From NCBI GenBank assembly GCA_914767715.1, contig OU612075.1:2604001-2668000 (forward strand): a DNA stretch of 64,000 bases. Direction: 5' to 3'. Below the pieces are notes generated by a model. That model saw only the letters and a list, made by a program, of their open reading frames with translations. It was not told the DNA's origin and searched no databases. Every line of letters begins with the position of its first letter. The first letter of the stretch is position 1. Positions 23,830 to 36,632 of this stretch are shown one piece after another. Origin of the DNA: Membranipora membranacea. Taxonomy: Eukaryota; Bryozoa; Gymnolaemata; Cheilostomatida; Membraniporidae. The position numbers and the translations under genes were made by a program.

Positions 23830-26390
23830 AGACTGGGATAGCTCTTATCAGTAAGCATACTATGTTTTTTTACCATCTCTTTGATCAGTAAACCTGAATA
23901 ATTATTAAACTTAATAACATCATCATCACTAACGGAAAGTGTTAAAGTTGTTCTCTCTTGGAATCTTCCTCTCTTATGATAAAATGTCGAATTGATATTT
24001 CCGTTGCTGAAAACGTATCTGGACTTTTCTTAGTGAAAAAATAAGTGTTAAGATTTCAATTTTCCAGATTGAGCAGTAGATCTTAGTTTCTGAATTAGAA
24101 AAATCTTCAGATATAAAATCAACTTGAACCAACTTGCTGTCTGCGCTGTTATAGTAATTAATCTAGCCTCGTCTCCAAGGGTAGATGAGCTCTGCAGAAT
24201 TAGTTACTTTTGTGCTGCAATAGTCTTGACTCTATTTTTAGACTCAGATAGCAACGCATTGCAAGAAAACGATAAAAGGGATAGTGTGATTCAGATGAGC
24301 AGAAGTTGATTAGAAGCTGTTATGTTTCTTACAACTGAATAATTTGTCATTGTCGTTGGATCTGACAATTATTAACATGCCAAGGAATAAACCGAGGTAC
24401 TGTAAGTCTTACACTAAATGCTGGTATCTGCAGACATCATTCAGTAGTAGGAGAATGCTACTTTGGCTGGAATAGTTACGTCAGCTTAATGGTGTCTGAG
24501 ACTTATGTGGACCGAACTGTACAAAACTACTAACAACTCTATGTCTATGTCTATGTCTACGTCTACTTCTATGTCTGCTTTTTATTCCTTACTCGAATGA
24601 TTGCGCTCAAAAGTCATCTTGTATTTGTCTATGTCTATGTCTATGTCTATGTCTATGTCTATGTCTATGTCTTTGTCTATGTCTATGTCTATGTCTGCTT
24701 TGTACTGATTACGCTAGAAAAGTCGGAAACCAAGCACACTGCAACAACAAACTGCTACAGCCAATCCCTTCTACTCTACGCCGATCAGCCAGACTAAAAC
24801 AACGCCAGACAGACACCAAGTGTAGCTCTGCTCTGAGATCAAGCACAGTACTAATGAAGTATAGCAATGCCGGCTGTATTAATTATAAAGAATAAACTAA
24901 ACTGATCAGTTTTTATATTTCACTTATTATACCAAAGATGCCTCCTCTTTTTCTACAAAAACCTATAAGGGTCGCTGCAAATTTTTACTCTGCTACCAGT
25001 GGTTAGTAAAAGAGATAATAATAATAACTTTTTTTTCTTACTCAAATGATGGTGCTCAAAAGTCATCTTGTATTTGTGGATTACTTTTTGTATATTGACT
25101 ATGTGGCACTTTGCCTCACCAAAGCTTTGGTTGTAAATATGTGTGCTTGGACATCCATTTGTGTAGCTGTATGTTTTTGGTTTTTTTGTCATGATATCCG
25201 ACTTTTTACTGAATGCTTTTCATCAAGCTTGCTTGCAGTTGTTTTCTGTATCTTTATCAGTGATACATCATCCACACCATAAATCTGACACTTAAGCATT
25301 CAACCCTAAAACTAATATTTTTACATCCTAAGACAAAAAAATACATCCATTGTTCAGGCTGTATTCAATTCAACTATGAACAATCATTCAGGCAGCCAAC
25401 GAGATATTGACATGTTCTATTTGTAGCATCACTTCATTATTTCAAGACATGAACAACCACTGTTCTGGCGTTCTGTATTTATCTCAGTAGGGCTAATTAT
25501 CATGCATTGAGAGGTTGTGAGATCCTAAAGGATCCAGCCAGGTTTGTTTACACTTTTTGTTGATTTGTATTATAGAAATCAACGTTATCTTCTAGTTTTT
25601 TTCTATTATACCAACTTATTGATTATTCTATATGCTTGCTCAAAAACATTCTTGTACTTTGTACCATTTACTATTCGTTTAGGTATTAAAAGCAAAATAA
25701 AGAACAAAAATCAAATTAAAATATATTTTTAGTTCATTTTAGTTCGGTTGAATTTACAGCCAATAATAACAAAGGTGATAAAAGATTTATGCTAACAAAA
25801 TTTGAAAATGAGACAGAATGGGAAAGACGGCTAGGATTACTTTTACATAGATAAGCTTGGGTAGTTCACGATGGTTGAGAGTCTGCCCTGTTTATGACAA
25901 AACAGAGGGTGGGCTGACCCTAAAGAGGGACGCAAGTTGCCCGTAGTCCTCGTACTGAGAGTGTGATATATCCTAGTAAACTAGAATGCATCCTAGAGGT
26001 GAGGCCATGGTGGACCTCCTAATCGTGAGTGTGCAGCAAGCTGCCAGAAACTGACACAGGCACTTATCAGCCATTGGCAGTGACACTTCGATCTTAGCCA
26101 ATAGGCAGTGTGCTCTAAACCGGCATTGAGCACTTTTGGAGCCTATTGAATCACGTCATTTCCTAGAGCTGCAGAAACAACACTACTGCTGGCACTCTCA
26201 ATTAGTATGTTAATCTCTCTTCAATTATACCGCCATTTTCTCGAAAAATTTAAAAAAAAGTTATAAGATATTATTAAATGATTATATAAAAATTTATAAA
26301 TATTAAAAAATTAAATATTCATAAAAAGGTTTATTATTAATATTATTAAAAAAAAATTATAAAAAGTTAAATTCATATTTTTGTTTGTAG
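23830..26390. other. TRIM-1 / IgSF-A intergenic region
   Basis: Aligns with 42312-44476 and 58704-60640. It holds a hexanucleotide tract (below), the inverted repeat R (25865-26110) and a ~150-bp AT-only stretch (26228-26375) immediately before Ig exon 1. A hydrophobic frame at 25046-25282 is open in units A and B but frameshifted in unit C, so it is not called. The signal-peptide exon expected for IgSF-A was not found. Confidence 0.55.
24541..24706. repeat. (TATGTC)n hexanucleotide microsatellite
   Basis: Runs of tatgtc broken by a short interruption: about five copies near 24541-24585 and about thirteen near 24626-24700. Units B (43028-43050) and C (59410-59450) carry only a few copies at the same place, so it expanded in unit A. 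Confidence 0.95.
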
Positions 26391-28699
26391 TTGATGGTGT
26401 ACGGATAGGTCAGATTACAAGGCTTGCCGAGCCTGTAGTAAAGTTTGCTGGAGAGAGCGCAACATTGCCAAGCTATGTCTCCAGCCCACCTGGTTCCAAC
26501 ATCATTGTATGTCTTGTTATCTAGTGTTATAATTATAATTTGTGTTTGCAAAATCGCTGGTTGTACTATAGGCCAAAAATCAAAGTCATTGCACATGTAT
26601 TTGAGCTGGAAACAATGCGTTAACTGAAACACGAAAAATGTTTGGAATGTCGCAAATACTCAGTATCAATCTACTACCTTAAGAATATTATTATTATGAA
26701 CTTTATTAAACACCGATCAATCCATGAAGAATATAAGACCATGTGAGAAAAAATAAAACACTGTTGAGTAGTATCAAGGTGCTATGGAAATAATATCAAG
26801 TAACTTACATTATACTAAGCTTCTATGGGCAACCTAGGATTTCTGGGATCCAATCCATATTTTGTTAGGCGCCTTTGCCTTATGACTCATACAACTTAAT
26901 AACGATGTATCAAAGTTGTAGGTTTAAACTATTTTTTTTAACATTTCAATATGAATGGATATTTTCACAGGTAACATGGAGTTATCTGAATAGTACCAGT
27001 GGCAGTAAAACGATAACACAGAGTTGTAACGACGCTGATGATAATAATAGCGATGAAGACGGCGAGATGAAATATGAGATTAACTGTCCAGCAAACCTAG
27101 GTATGAAACCACTGAGTCCACAAACTCAGACTATGGTTTAAACTCCCTTAATCGCTCCTCCATACTTTGGCATACTATTTGTTCAGGGGATTGGTGGGAT
27201 AGACAGAGTGCATAACAACTATTGTCGGAAGCTTGGGCTAAAATCCACTTTCTGGATTGATTTGTTTATTTTATCGGGTAACATATAAGAAATGAGTGAG
27301 TTTAAGATGATGAGGTTCCATATGCGCAGTAGCTACCCGAGGCGCAAGAGCCCTGAGTTGGGTTGGAATTTATTTGACTCTTATGAACATTACCCTTCAG
27401 CAGCGGAGGCGCTCACAATTAGGCCAGCAGGCGCTGCTTTAAAACCGATTACATTTAATTTACATTTAATCGAACGGATTGAAAGAGGCCAGCTGGCCAG
27501 CCAGCCAACAATGACCACAGGCTGATGTAGAGAGAGGGTAAGGCAGGTCGAGGAGAGATTTGCGAGTGGTGTAGGCGGGAGTAGGAGGAGTTGATGAATA
27601 AAGTTAAACACTGTCCTAAAGTAGATGTATTTTGTCTTTAAATTGGTGCACAGGTATGCTCTGCACTGCTTGCAAGGTGAGTCAACCTTGTGTCAAAAGC
27701 GTGACCTTGCCTTTGAGGGCTTTGTATATTTCGCCAGTTGTTATATAACAATTTAAGTTTGACAGATTCGACTTGATTAAAATTTGACATACCAATCTCC
27801 TTCTCTAGTAAGAGGTTAAACCGATATCTTCCCAAACAACTTTTAGGAATGTTCGACAAATATCGCAACTGCAAATAATTCCAGAATAGTAACAATTCAC
27901 AATTTCCATGGAAGTAGACATACTTTTGCAAGTTACGAGCCACAGATCATAAGTCATCAACTGTTGAAGCTCTAAAATTTGAGAACAACATCGTTTTTTT
28001 GTAGGTACTGTGATATATTATCTGACTATGAACTCACTAGCACTACAAGATTCCGGTATGTACCAGTGTGGTACATATGTAGAGGGAGCTTCAAGTCCTA
28101 CAGATATTATGTCTACCAAAATAACCGTTCTCTCTCCTCCTAAGGTGAAGTGTGATAATTATTACATAACACACATGACCACTATTTTAGATACATAGCC
28201 TGAGATGTTGGGACAGGAGAATATATGAATTGTGGTATTTAACTCTCTGTGTGGGGATAAGGTCTTCCCATTATTATATCTTCTTCTCTGAAGGCTTACT
28301 CTTTGACTCTCTGTCAAAATTGAGAATCCACAACAAATATTGGGTTTTAAGAAATGATGATTTTTCTGAAGCATAACTTCAGTAACAGACAAGATAATTC
28401 TTGGGATCACTTTGAATCGATGCTTTTTATTTTTGTTGCTTTCAGATGGCATTTGCAGCTTCCACTTTGGTAACTCGCTCTCAACTTGGTATGAATGTCA
28501 CAATGACATGCATGGCCGAGGGAGAACTTGCACCTAATGTCACATGGGGTAAAGCTAACGGCAAACCACTGCCAGATAAAGGCAGATCCTACCAGGTGAA
28601 GCTGCCAGCAGGTGCTAGACGATCGGTACATTCTATCTTGATACTTCAGTAACTTATGGCTGGTTCACATTGACTTCAATAACTTATGGCTGGTTCATA

Positions 28700-29060
28700 T
28701 TATTGTCCCAGACAGATCCAAGATAACCATCCCAGTCAATGTTACCATGAAAATAACACAATCCCAGTCTGTCTGAGTCGGTCTGGGACAGTATCTGGAA
28801 AGTTCGTCAAACTTTCCAGATACTGTCCCAGACCGACCCAGACTCATTTTACATCTGGGTAGTATGTGAATACAACATTGGGATGATCAGGGACCATTGT
28901 GGACAATCTGGGACAATCCTCTACAAACACACATCATAATTATACCAGCACTATTCCAGACAAAAACATATTTGCTTCTCTGGGATGACTTTGCAATGTG
29001 GACATAAGCCTGGAACCATCTAGGATGGCATCCCAGTGTCAACTGGGACAATGTGGTCCA
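28700..29060. repeat. foldback sequence in IgSF-A intron 4
   Basis: A near-perfect hairpin at about 28774-28845 (GGTCTGGGACAGTATCTGG pairing with its complement around cgtca), set in a wider tract rich in ctgggac/gtcccag inverted motifs. The same structure is at about 46850-47225 in IgSF-B. An old inverted-repeat element shared by both copies is the likely origin. Confidence 0.72.
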
Positions 29061-29518
29061 TGCTTTACTTAACCCAGTGACCTTGAGTATGAATATCCTT
29101 TTTTATAGCAGAACATTAATTAACGTTTGCAAACATGTCATCAGACTTGCGCAAATAATATTTTTGGCGGATTGGATATTCTTTGCGACATAATCTTTGC
29201 AACATTTGTTTCATTGTGATCACTTATTGTACATAGATAACAGATCTGACGATACTCAACTTGACTAAAGAAGACAGGGGATCCTACAGGTGCAGTGCAG
29301 ACAACTCTGTAAGGCCTCCAGATCAGATGTATTCCGCCCTCTCTATAGAACTCGCGCCGTGTCGCTCCGGTAGAACCGAGTTATGGCGCTGCCACCTCGG
29401 AAGCCATGGCAGCCATGCTCCGGTGTCAAGTTGATGGTATGTCTATATTTATGTACCATTTCATAAAGCATTTATGATAAGATAAGATTTATTTTAAAAC
29501 CCTTCACAGAACTAATGT

Positions 29519-29700
29519 GTTTGGTGCAATGGATAGGGCGTGGGTCTTTCAATTGAGAGGCCCCGTGTTCGATTCCCCGCATATTATGGTGGTGTCAGGA
29601 GGGCATCCGACCTCAAATGCTCCTTAGCCACTCAAGTCTATAAAGTCTGTAGACCCATCCTCATGGTACCGGAAACAAATAAACCGAAAATCATCTAGGT
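29519..29700 (+). mobile_element. second tRNA-derived SINE family
   Basis: Begins ttggtgcaatggataggg (A-box-like), with gttcgattcccc (B-box) about 50 bp on, then ggtgtcaggagggcatccga in the body and a tail ending near the minisatellite. IgSF-B lacks it: its intron reads cccttcacagagctaatg straight on. So it inserted in unit A after the duplication, or was lost from unit B. Confidence 0.78.
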
Positions 29701-29710
29701 TTCTCACACG

Positions 29711-30080
29711 GTATCGCGGGGCATCGCGGGGCATCGCGGGGCATCGCGGGGCATCGCGGGGCATCGCGGGGCATCGCGGGGCATCGCGGGGCATCGCGGG
29801 GCATCGCGGGGCATCGCGGGGCATCGCGGGGCATCGCGGGGCATCGCGGGGCATCGCGGGGCATCGCGGGGCATCGCGGGGCATCGCGGGGCATCGCGGG
29901 GCATCGCGGGGCATCGCGGGGCATCGCGGGGCATCGCGGGGCATCGCGGGGCATCGCGGGGCATCGCGGGGCATCGCGGGGCATCGCGGGGCATCGCGGG
30001 GCATCGCGGGGCATCGCGGGGCATCGCGGGGCATCGCGGGGCATCGCGGGGCATCGCGGGGTATCGCAGGGCATCGAGAC
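29711..30080. repeat. 10-bp minisatellite (gcatcgcggg)n
   Basis: Thirty-four perfect copies from 29721 to 30060, flanked by variant copies (gtatcgcggg before; gtatcgcagg and gcatcgagac after). Every frame of both strands is open through it because 10 bp times 3 gives a 10-residue periodic peptide (PRDAPRCPAM); the long minus-strand frames are artefacts of this. It is paralogous to the array at 1-100. Confidence 0.97.
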
Positions 30081-30575
30081 TATAAACAAACACCTATTAT
30101 TTGTTATATCGTTTATTACATTGGTTTTTTTCAAATCATAATGGAAATAAGGTTAAGATTATGACAGTCCATCCAATCAATGACTTAGCTGGCCATACTG
30201 CACAAGAGTATAGTAAACTCGTTACACAACCAGAATTCGTCACTCTCAAACTTTTATCCGTATTTATTTATTGAATTTTTCTAAAGGGTAGGGTGGAACA
30301 TGCTACGTAGGAATAAAGGCTTGTGTAAGTGTAATTTTAAAGGAAAAAACCAGAGATCATGTTTCAACCGTTTTTAAGACTTTAAATATAATGCCTTTGA
30401 ATATGTTATTCCAATACTGCTCTTTAAAACTATTATTAAGAACATTTTCGAATGAGTTTATCGACTCTCTAAAATGAGAACATGATTATAACACAAGATT
30501 AAATGGTTTACGAACAGTAAGGCCAAAAACAAGCGAGGTGAGAGATCTCTGTTGTGCCATGGTGTCAACCTGTCC

Positions 30576-30655
30576 AACAGGTACCTTGGGAGTGAAGACA
30601 TGTACTCAGTCTGGTTCCTTGGGAGTGAAGACATGTACTCAGTCTGGTTCCTTGG
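30576..30655. repeat. 33-bp tandem duplication
   Basis: Two head-to-tail copies of a segment containing cttgggagtgaagacatgta. The matching part of the left-edge copy (about 1785-1835) has one unit and a different downstream sequence. Confidence 0.85.
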
Positions 30656-31015
30656 GTGGCCTGGCGGCGACGAGTGTGGCATCGAGTGTTCTAGTCGGGC
30701 AGTCTCTGTTCTAGCTTCGTGCTATCTGACTGTCGCATTGCTTTTTAACTTTCGATATACCTTTGACACCGTTTTACTCATTCTAGTTTTTATAGTAAGC
30801 AATAAACTCACACACATGAGCAAAAAAAAGTAGGGTAATGAAAGCATGGCAGCATAAATTTCTACTGTAGATCATGACTGTGGGCAGTTGGAGTACTATG
30901 GAGTCCATGTTTTATTCTCGAACGTTGAGAACAGTGAAAAACAGTAACTTCGTTTATTATGCGTGCCAGGCCAACAATACTGACGGTGAAGGTGCAGTCG
31001 CCATGAAACTATATC

Positions 31016-33034
31016 GTAAGTACTCAATATATACACCAAAATATATTTGTCACCATTTTAACAACTAGGTGTGCAGAAATAGAAAGTGCAATGTGCATAG
31101 CATACTAGTTGAGAATTGTGTCGGTAAAAATTTCAGATATGTGGGTATAGCAGAAAGGCAGACCAATCATTTGCTTTGCTTAACTTTTCATATGTGCTAT
31201 AAAAACAAGTCAAATGGCTACATGCAGTCAATTTGGTGTGGTCAGAAAAGACCCCACCTACACATGATCTGATAAATTACGGGAGGGCAATTACCAGGTT
31301 CACTCAAATGACATGCGTTAAATTTTGATCCCATATATATATATAGTGATTGTCTTCCTTTTTTCCTGACTGACGAGAGACGAACCTCAGCTGCCAGCAA
31401 AACATATTTACCTATCGCTTCATAATTAGCAGCACTTGTCACTTTACTGTTGTGATAATTTACAGCCATTGACTGAATAATAAGTCAATGTGCATACTGC
31501 TGTCAAAGCAACTTCACATTTTATACTGCTCAATATATATATATATCATTATGTTTACACGCGACTTAATAGATCAATTGATCGCTCTCCAGCCAACGCG
31601 CTATGATCATAGTCTTCTGATCGAGATATTTGGGTTTCAAGGGGAAAAAGATTTATTGTATGAACTGGCAAATCTAGTTTGAGATTTATTTTGTGGTTTC
31701 CATCTGATAGGAACTTATAGTTCACTGATTACAAGAGGTTTCTACCGATCACACAAAGTGGTTGATTCTATCTCGTGTAGTGCAAACTCTCACCCTGGGT
31801 GTGGGATGACTAGGATTTACTGTGTGCTAATTAGGTTGCACTGGTTAAGTTTTCCAGTTTTCCAATATATTATTTCTTTTCATGTTGTATGATATCAGTA
31901 ACTATTGTGGCGATAGTATTACATTCAATGTGATTTCGTCGATCTGGTATACGTGTTACGCTCAAAAAAAGGGAAATTATTTTATTCCCTTTTTAAATTA
32001 TGTGCTACAAAGTGCTTTACATTCTAGAGTCTACTGATCATAGTCTTTTAATTCTAGTAGAATTTGGCAACAAGTTTATAATAAGTGTGATAAATCTAAT
32101 GAATTCCAAGAATAATGATAAATTCCTTAGCAACATGCTTTGAATAAATCTATAACTTTCAAAACCCTGAAAATATAATAAAAATAAAAACCAAATTTGA
32201 TGAACAAGACGATTGTAAATTCCAGCCTTGCTTCTTTTAATAAAATGGTGGCTGGATTTGTCAGATATGTGTGCCAATTTGCCTCCACCAGTAATAAGGT
32301 TGTATATTGTAAATGTCGATATGAGATGTAATACATGAGTAAGAAGTAGTAAGTATTCAAAAATTGTAGAAGAAAACACAGCTAATGCTTTGATATTGAC
32401 TAAGAGATAGCAGTAAGTTCCACCTAATGGCAAAGAATATGAGCACTTCCACTCATCTTGAGTTTATCTGTACCATGTAATCTCGTGAACATATTCTTAC
32501 ATTAAAGTCGCCGCTCTCCAAGTCTAAAAATAGAGTTAGCAGTCAATCATATGCGATATTAGCTTGATAATACTTCTTTGGTCAATTTACCCAACGGCGC
32601 TCGAACAGCGAGTCGGAGAGAGTTAATTTCTTAATTTGCATATTTTTCCTAATTCCAAAGCTCAAGTCTATTTGCCAGTCTGGAAGTTGCAATCATTTAT
32701 TTATTTATTTATTTATTGAGGTTTTCTAAAAGTATATAATTAAATCAAATTAAAAATAACTTGTTGACCTCACATACATTAATATAGATATAAACAACGA
32801 CTTGAGTAAAAAGATATAACTGGTAGGGTGATACATACTATATAGTGAGTAGGATAATGAAAAATTGGAAGGCCTGATTTCAATAGAAATTTCCGGAAAC
32901 CGCACTATTCAACATTCAACAAATATTAACCTTTATCATAGTAGATGATGAGACCTAGAGCATTCAGCTTTGCAAACTTTCTTTGATGATGAATTGTTTG
33001 TAGTTTTAGATCATTTATCAAATTTAGTGGATGC
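31016..33034. other. IgSF-A 3' flank and unit A/B spacer, no gene supported
   Basis: 31016-31800 parallels the IgSF-0 flank. From 31800 the sequence is unique and AT-rich. A minus-strand frame at 32038-32433 (131 codons, hydrophobic, no recognised domain) is not supported by splice signals or a paralogue. At 32698-32725 an (ATTT)n run followed by gaggttttctaaaag resembles a retroposon tail on the minus strand. Confidence 0.55.
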
Positions 33035-33140
33035 TTTGTAGCAATCTGCATCGGCCAACCGAACAGAAGTTGGAGGTAATGTTTGTTCCTGGTCATGATC
33101 TGCCTACCCACCTGGAGGCGTGATAATGACGTCATCAGCA
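33035..33140 (-). pseudogene. short TRIM-exon remnant upstream of TRIM-2
   Basis: Shares gcaatctgc-tcggccaaccgaacag and following sequence with 51620-51720 and 4060-4160, where it continues into recognisable propeller sequence. Here only the distal part survives and no propeller motif can be read, so the call rests on the paralogous copies. Confidence 0.4.
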
Positions 33141-33494
33141 GGTTTTTTGTACTTCAACTTTTCCAAGTGGAAATCTGACCGAAACTGATAAAAAAACATG
33201 TGGACTGCAAGTCATTGCCAACGACCATTTTTTGTTGCTCATCTTGCAGATGCAGGTTTCTTGTACTGAGTGTTGAGTAGGGAAAACACACAGTATATAT
33301 CAGCATCCAAAGTATTTCTCTGTCTGATCAGCGCAGGTTATTTGTGATGTGTACAAGTTATCCCAACACCCCTTTGGAATAATCTCCACACCCCTTTCAA
33401 TAATCTCCACACCCCTTCCAGTAATCCCCATACCCCTCTCAATAATCCCCACACCCCTTTCAGTGTGAGGTGTTGTGATCCCACCATTGGCATC

Positions 33495-36206
33495 GGGTAG
33501 GTACGAAAAACCGAACCACGAACTCACGAACTACGAACCCTCATAAAACCGAACTCAGGATTATCCTCTCCTTCTTAAATCAATTTGCTCAAAGTTTAAA
33601 TTGTCAGTGGCCAATGAAATGTCATGATTTGGATAAGTGACCAATAATATAACAGATATCAAACTTTGACTTTTAAAAGAGCTCATTGCAACTTAGCTTG
33701 GTGCACAAGCTCAAGGTCATTTGATTAAAAATTTTGGAGAGCAAAGTGGCACGGTTTGGTGCACACCAAGTAGATGTCAAATTTGAAATTAGTCATGATG
33801 AATCCAAATGAACTTTTGCATTAGAGAGAGGAATGGTTTGACTATATATTCCTGCAAGTTTGAAAATGATGGAAGTATTTGGAGCTACTAGAGAAGGCTG
33901 TAATGGAGGACAAACCTCACTTATTAGAAAAAGAATGGTCACAGTTTAGTATATATTGGAGTCCCTTGACTTGACTCTTCACTGGAGCACAAGGCTACCT
34001 CCTGCATCATGACATCTCAACAGAGTTAACAAGTATGTTCTATTGGTGTTAGCCTATCTTGAAATATTGTTTTGAATGTTCATGGCTGTTCTTTGGCTTC
34101 AAAGCATGAGGGGGGAAAGTAGCCTGACCTCTGAATATACATTATTATTCTCTTCTATAAAAAGCATTTGGTGCTACTCTAAGAGACATCAGATCAGTGT
34201 TGCCTCTACCAATGAGAGTTCATTGCCTCTACATTAGCATCATCTCTGAAATGATTCTATGAAAGTGGTTAGGCAAATACTTATATGAACTGCATAGGGC
34301 CTATTGCAATGATTAACATTTAAGAAATCTTGTGTTTGTAGATACCATGCGGGCCCTTACTCATCACAACTTCAGCTATTGATTTCTCTTACTCGTACCA
34401 CAGAATACCAAAAAATGCCTGTTTTCCCTCTAATAATATAGTGCGACAATGGGTATTTTGGTTCGATGGTCAGACTCACATGCTGTTCTATAGCTGTGTA
34501 AAGAAGTCAGGTTCAAGCTGTGGTGGCCCGGACTAAACTGATAATGATAATATCCTAGTCTTCTGCAACGGCCTCGTGTAATTAAGCTGGAAGTTGGGTC
34601 AGGTATGTATCAAAATAAATTGTGTACTATTCATTTTATCCCAGCCGAGCATGATTGATATATAATGTGGTGTGAGGTTCACCAGTCACCATCTAGCCAT
34701 AAAAAAGGAAATGATATTAACCGGCAATGACGAAACTGTGAGCTTAACTCATGCTGCCCTAAAGCTAGGAGTAGAGTGAGGTGAGCAAAAAAGTAAGTTA
34801 TAAATTTTAACTCATAATAACATGACATATAATATCAAACACTTCTCTTTGGATTCGTATGTGATATTTTCTGGTTATTTTAGTTGCGCAGTACCAGAAG
34901 ACACAGCACAATCCTCGTGATAGCTGGTGTGCAACAGTGATGGCTTGATAGTTAGCTTACTGTCATTAACAACATACATTGCCACTACGATGCGATAGGA
35001 ACTGCTTTATGTCCCCAATGGTTTACCATCACATGTGTATTCACAGCTACAAATGCTGAGCCATTACTATTCTCTCAGGCCATGTGTCTGCCTCTCATTT
35101 TGCCACTATTTCAAGCACCATAATATACAAATAAGTTCATCGAATACACATATAAACACCATCAACAGTCTCTTCTCTGAACCATTACCTTTGTTTAAAT
35201 GCGCATATAATATATTATCTGCTTGGATCACCTTATCACTCACATAAACTGAGTATTTGCAAGAGTCATTTAATAAGTAAAAGGATCACTGCGAGCGCCA
35301 CTTGTGCATAATCACTCAATTTTCCAGGATCAGTCGCACCACCGTGGTAATAATCACTAAGTTTGAACTTGGTGGCTCCCAGGGGCTGGTTTCAATTAGA
35401 GATTTAGCCGTGCTTTCACGGCTATAGGCCAGCTAAAGCTCAGCCACTCACCAAATCGGGTTTCAATTAGGATAAATATAACACACTCATAGCTGATCCT
35501 GAGCCGAATCTTGGCTGTTCTGTTTCAGACGGCTATCACTCAGCCACCATGCAATTTTATATGTAAGATATGCTAATTTATTGAATAGTATCATTGATAA
35601 ATCACGATTCATCAAAGTGTAATTAATCTGCAATGACAATAGACATAAAAACCACTGACTCATAAACTCTGTCGTGATTAGTGATAATGTGAAATCTCTC
35701 CAAAATGAAAATCAATCTACTAACCTGAGTGACAACTGAGTGGTAGCAGGGCCTAATTGAAACATGATTAAAGTGGCTGCTAAGATCTGGCTACAGCTCA
35801 GGTATACGGTGTGCTAAATACAAATTAGCCGGATCCTAATTGAAACCAGCCCCAGCTCTCCGGAACCTCTGTCTCAATCTGGAAATCAATCAAGCCATGA
35901 TCTTGCCTGGTGGCTTTTCTAGAACAAAATCCCCTTCTTTGTTCAGTTGGGGACAAACTCCCTGCTCCCCTCCCTGTTCCCCTCCCGCCCTCCCTGCCGC
36001 TACTATGTCCCAAACTCTCTGCTGGGATGGGAGTTGTCACCCTACCATTTGCCTAAGTGCAAGAGAGGATAACCCTGTTCTTCGAAGGTCCAATTTTGTT
36101 ACGAAGCATATCATTGGATGAAATTATGTTATCAGACACATTGAAGGTTCGGTTTTTTAAAGGTTCGTAGCTTGAGAGTTCGTGGTTCGGTTTTTCGTAC
36201 CTACCG
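33495..36206. mobile_element. element V: 2.7-kb inverted-repeat transposon private to unit B
   Basis: Ends are inverted repeats of about 30 bp: GGTAGGTACGAAAAACCGAA on the left, matched on the right by its complement. It interrupts sequence continuous in units A and C (ccaccatcagcatccactcc). The flanks are ATTGGCATC on the left (33486-33494) and ATCAGCATC on the right (36207-36215), a 9-bp duplication with two differences. A 9-bp duplication would fit a Mutator-like element, but no transposase frame is visible. Confidence 0.8.
35392..35853. mobile_element. MITE nested in V, 462 bp
   Basis: Ends GGGGCTGGTTTCAATTAG and its exact complement CTAATTGAAACCAGCCCC. The flanking 8-mers (ggctccca, agctctcc) agree at only five positions, so the target duplication is doubtful. 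Internal motifs are repeated (gctcagccactcac); one recurs near 44410, just upstream of IgSF-B. Confidence 0.72.
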
Positions 36207-36632
36207 ATCAGCATCCACTCCCCAACGCTCCACAAAGAAATAAACCTGTAATAGAAGAGAGGAAGTGCTCGGGAAAAGAAACTCTGATTTGCATAAAAGA
36301 GCTGCCTGAGTGGTAAGATTGGCAAAGAGCAAATTTCTCCAGCCTCTATGGCATTGGCATCATTGGATGTCAGGGTTTTGACATATAGGCTACGCTACAG
36401 AGTGTTTATGCATGAGCTACTCATTCTGAGAAATATCAGTGGCAGTGAGTATAGCATAACAAACATACACAATATCTTATTTTGCTAAAATGTAGCAATA
36501 TTATACACCATTATTGAGCAGCCGATTCAACACAGTGCTTTATAACATAGCGCTTAAATAGAACCCATTTATAATGACTCATGGGGTTTCCCATTAAAAT
36601 AAGACCCAGTAGCTGGCAGACAGTGCAGTTTC

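Larger units (their letters stand above)
26391..31015 (+). pseudogene. IgSF-A: immunoglobulin-superfamily gene, broken
   Basis: Exons by alignment with IgSF-B: 26391-26506, 26971-27100, 28005-28144, 28446-28625, 29237-29436, then exon 7 at 30871-31015. Domain 1 is V-like (ATLPSYV ... VTWSY ... LQDSGMYQCGTYV), domain 2 C2-like (VTMTCMAEG ... VTWGK ... DRGSYRCSADN), and domain 3 begins in exon 5. Three defects are visible: the first cysteine of domain 1 is serine (CPCY-type tgc changed to agc); exon 5 is 2 bp shorter than in IgSF-B near 29350, giving a stop at 29432-29434; exon 6 is missing, with SINE and minisatellite sequence in the gap. A secreted two-domain product ending in the shifted frame is conceivable, but a pseudogene is likelier. 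Start exon not identified. Confidence 0.78.

Noticed and set aside
25046-25282. Hydrophobic 78-codon frame as a possible Ig signal-peptide exon, conserved at 43067
   Set aside because: Frameshifted in unit C, lies over 1 kb before Ig exon 1, and gives no phase-1 donor that fits.
29624-30134. Three overlapping minus-strand frames of 129-147 codons with a PRDAPRCPAM repeat
   Set aside because: They are all produced by the 10-bp minisatellite, which is open in every frame. No gene signals surround it.
32038-32433. 131-codon hydrophobic minus-strand frame
   Set aside because: AT-driven hydrophobic composition, no paralogue, no splice or start context.
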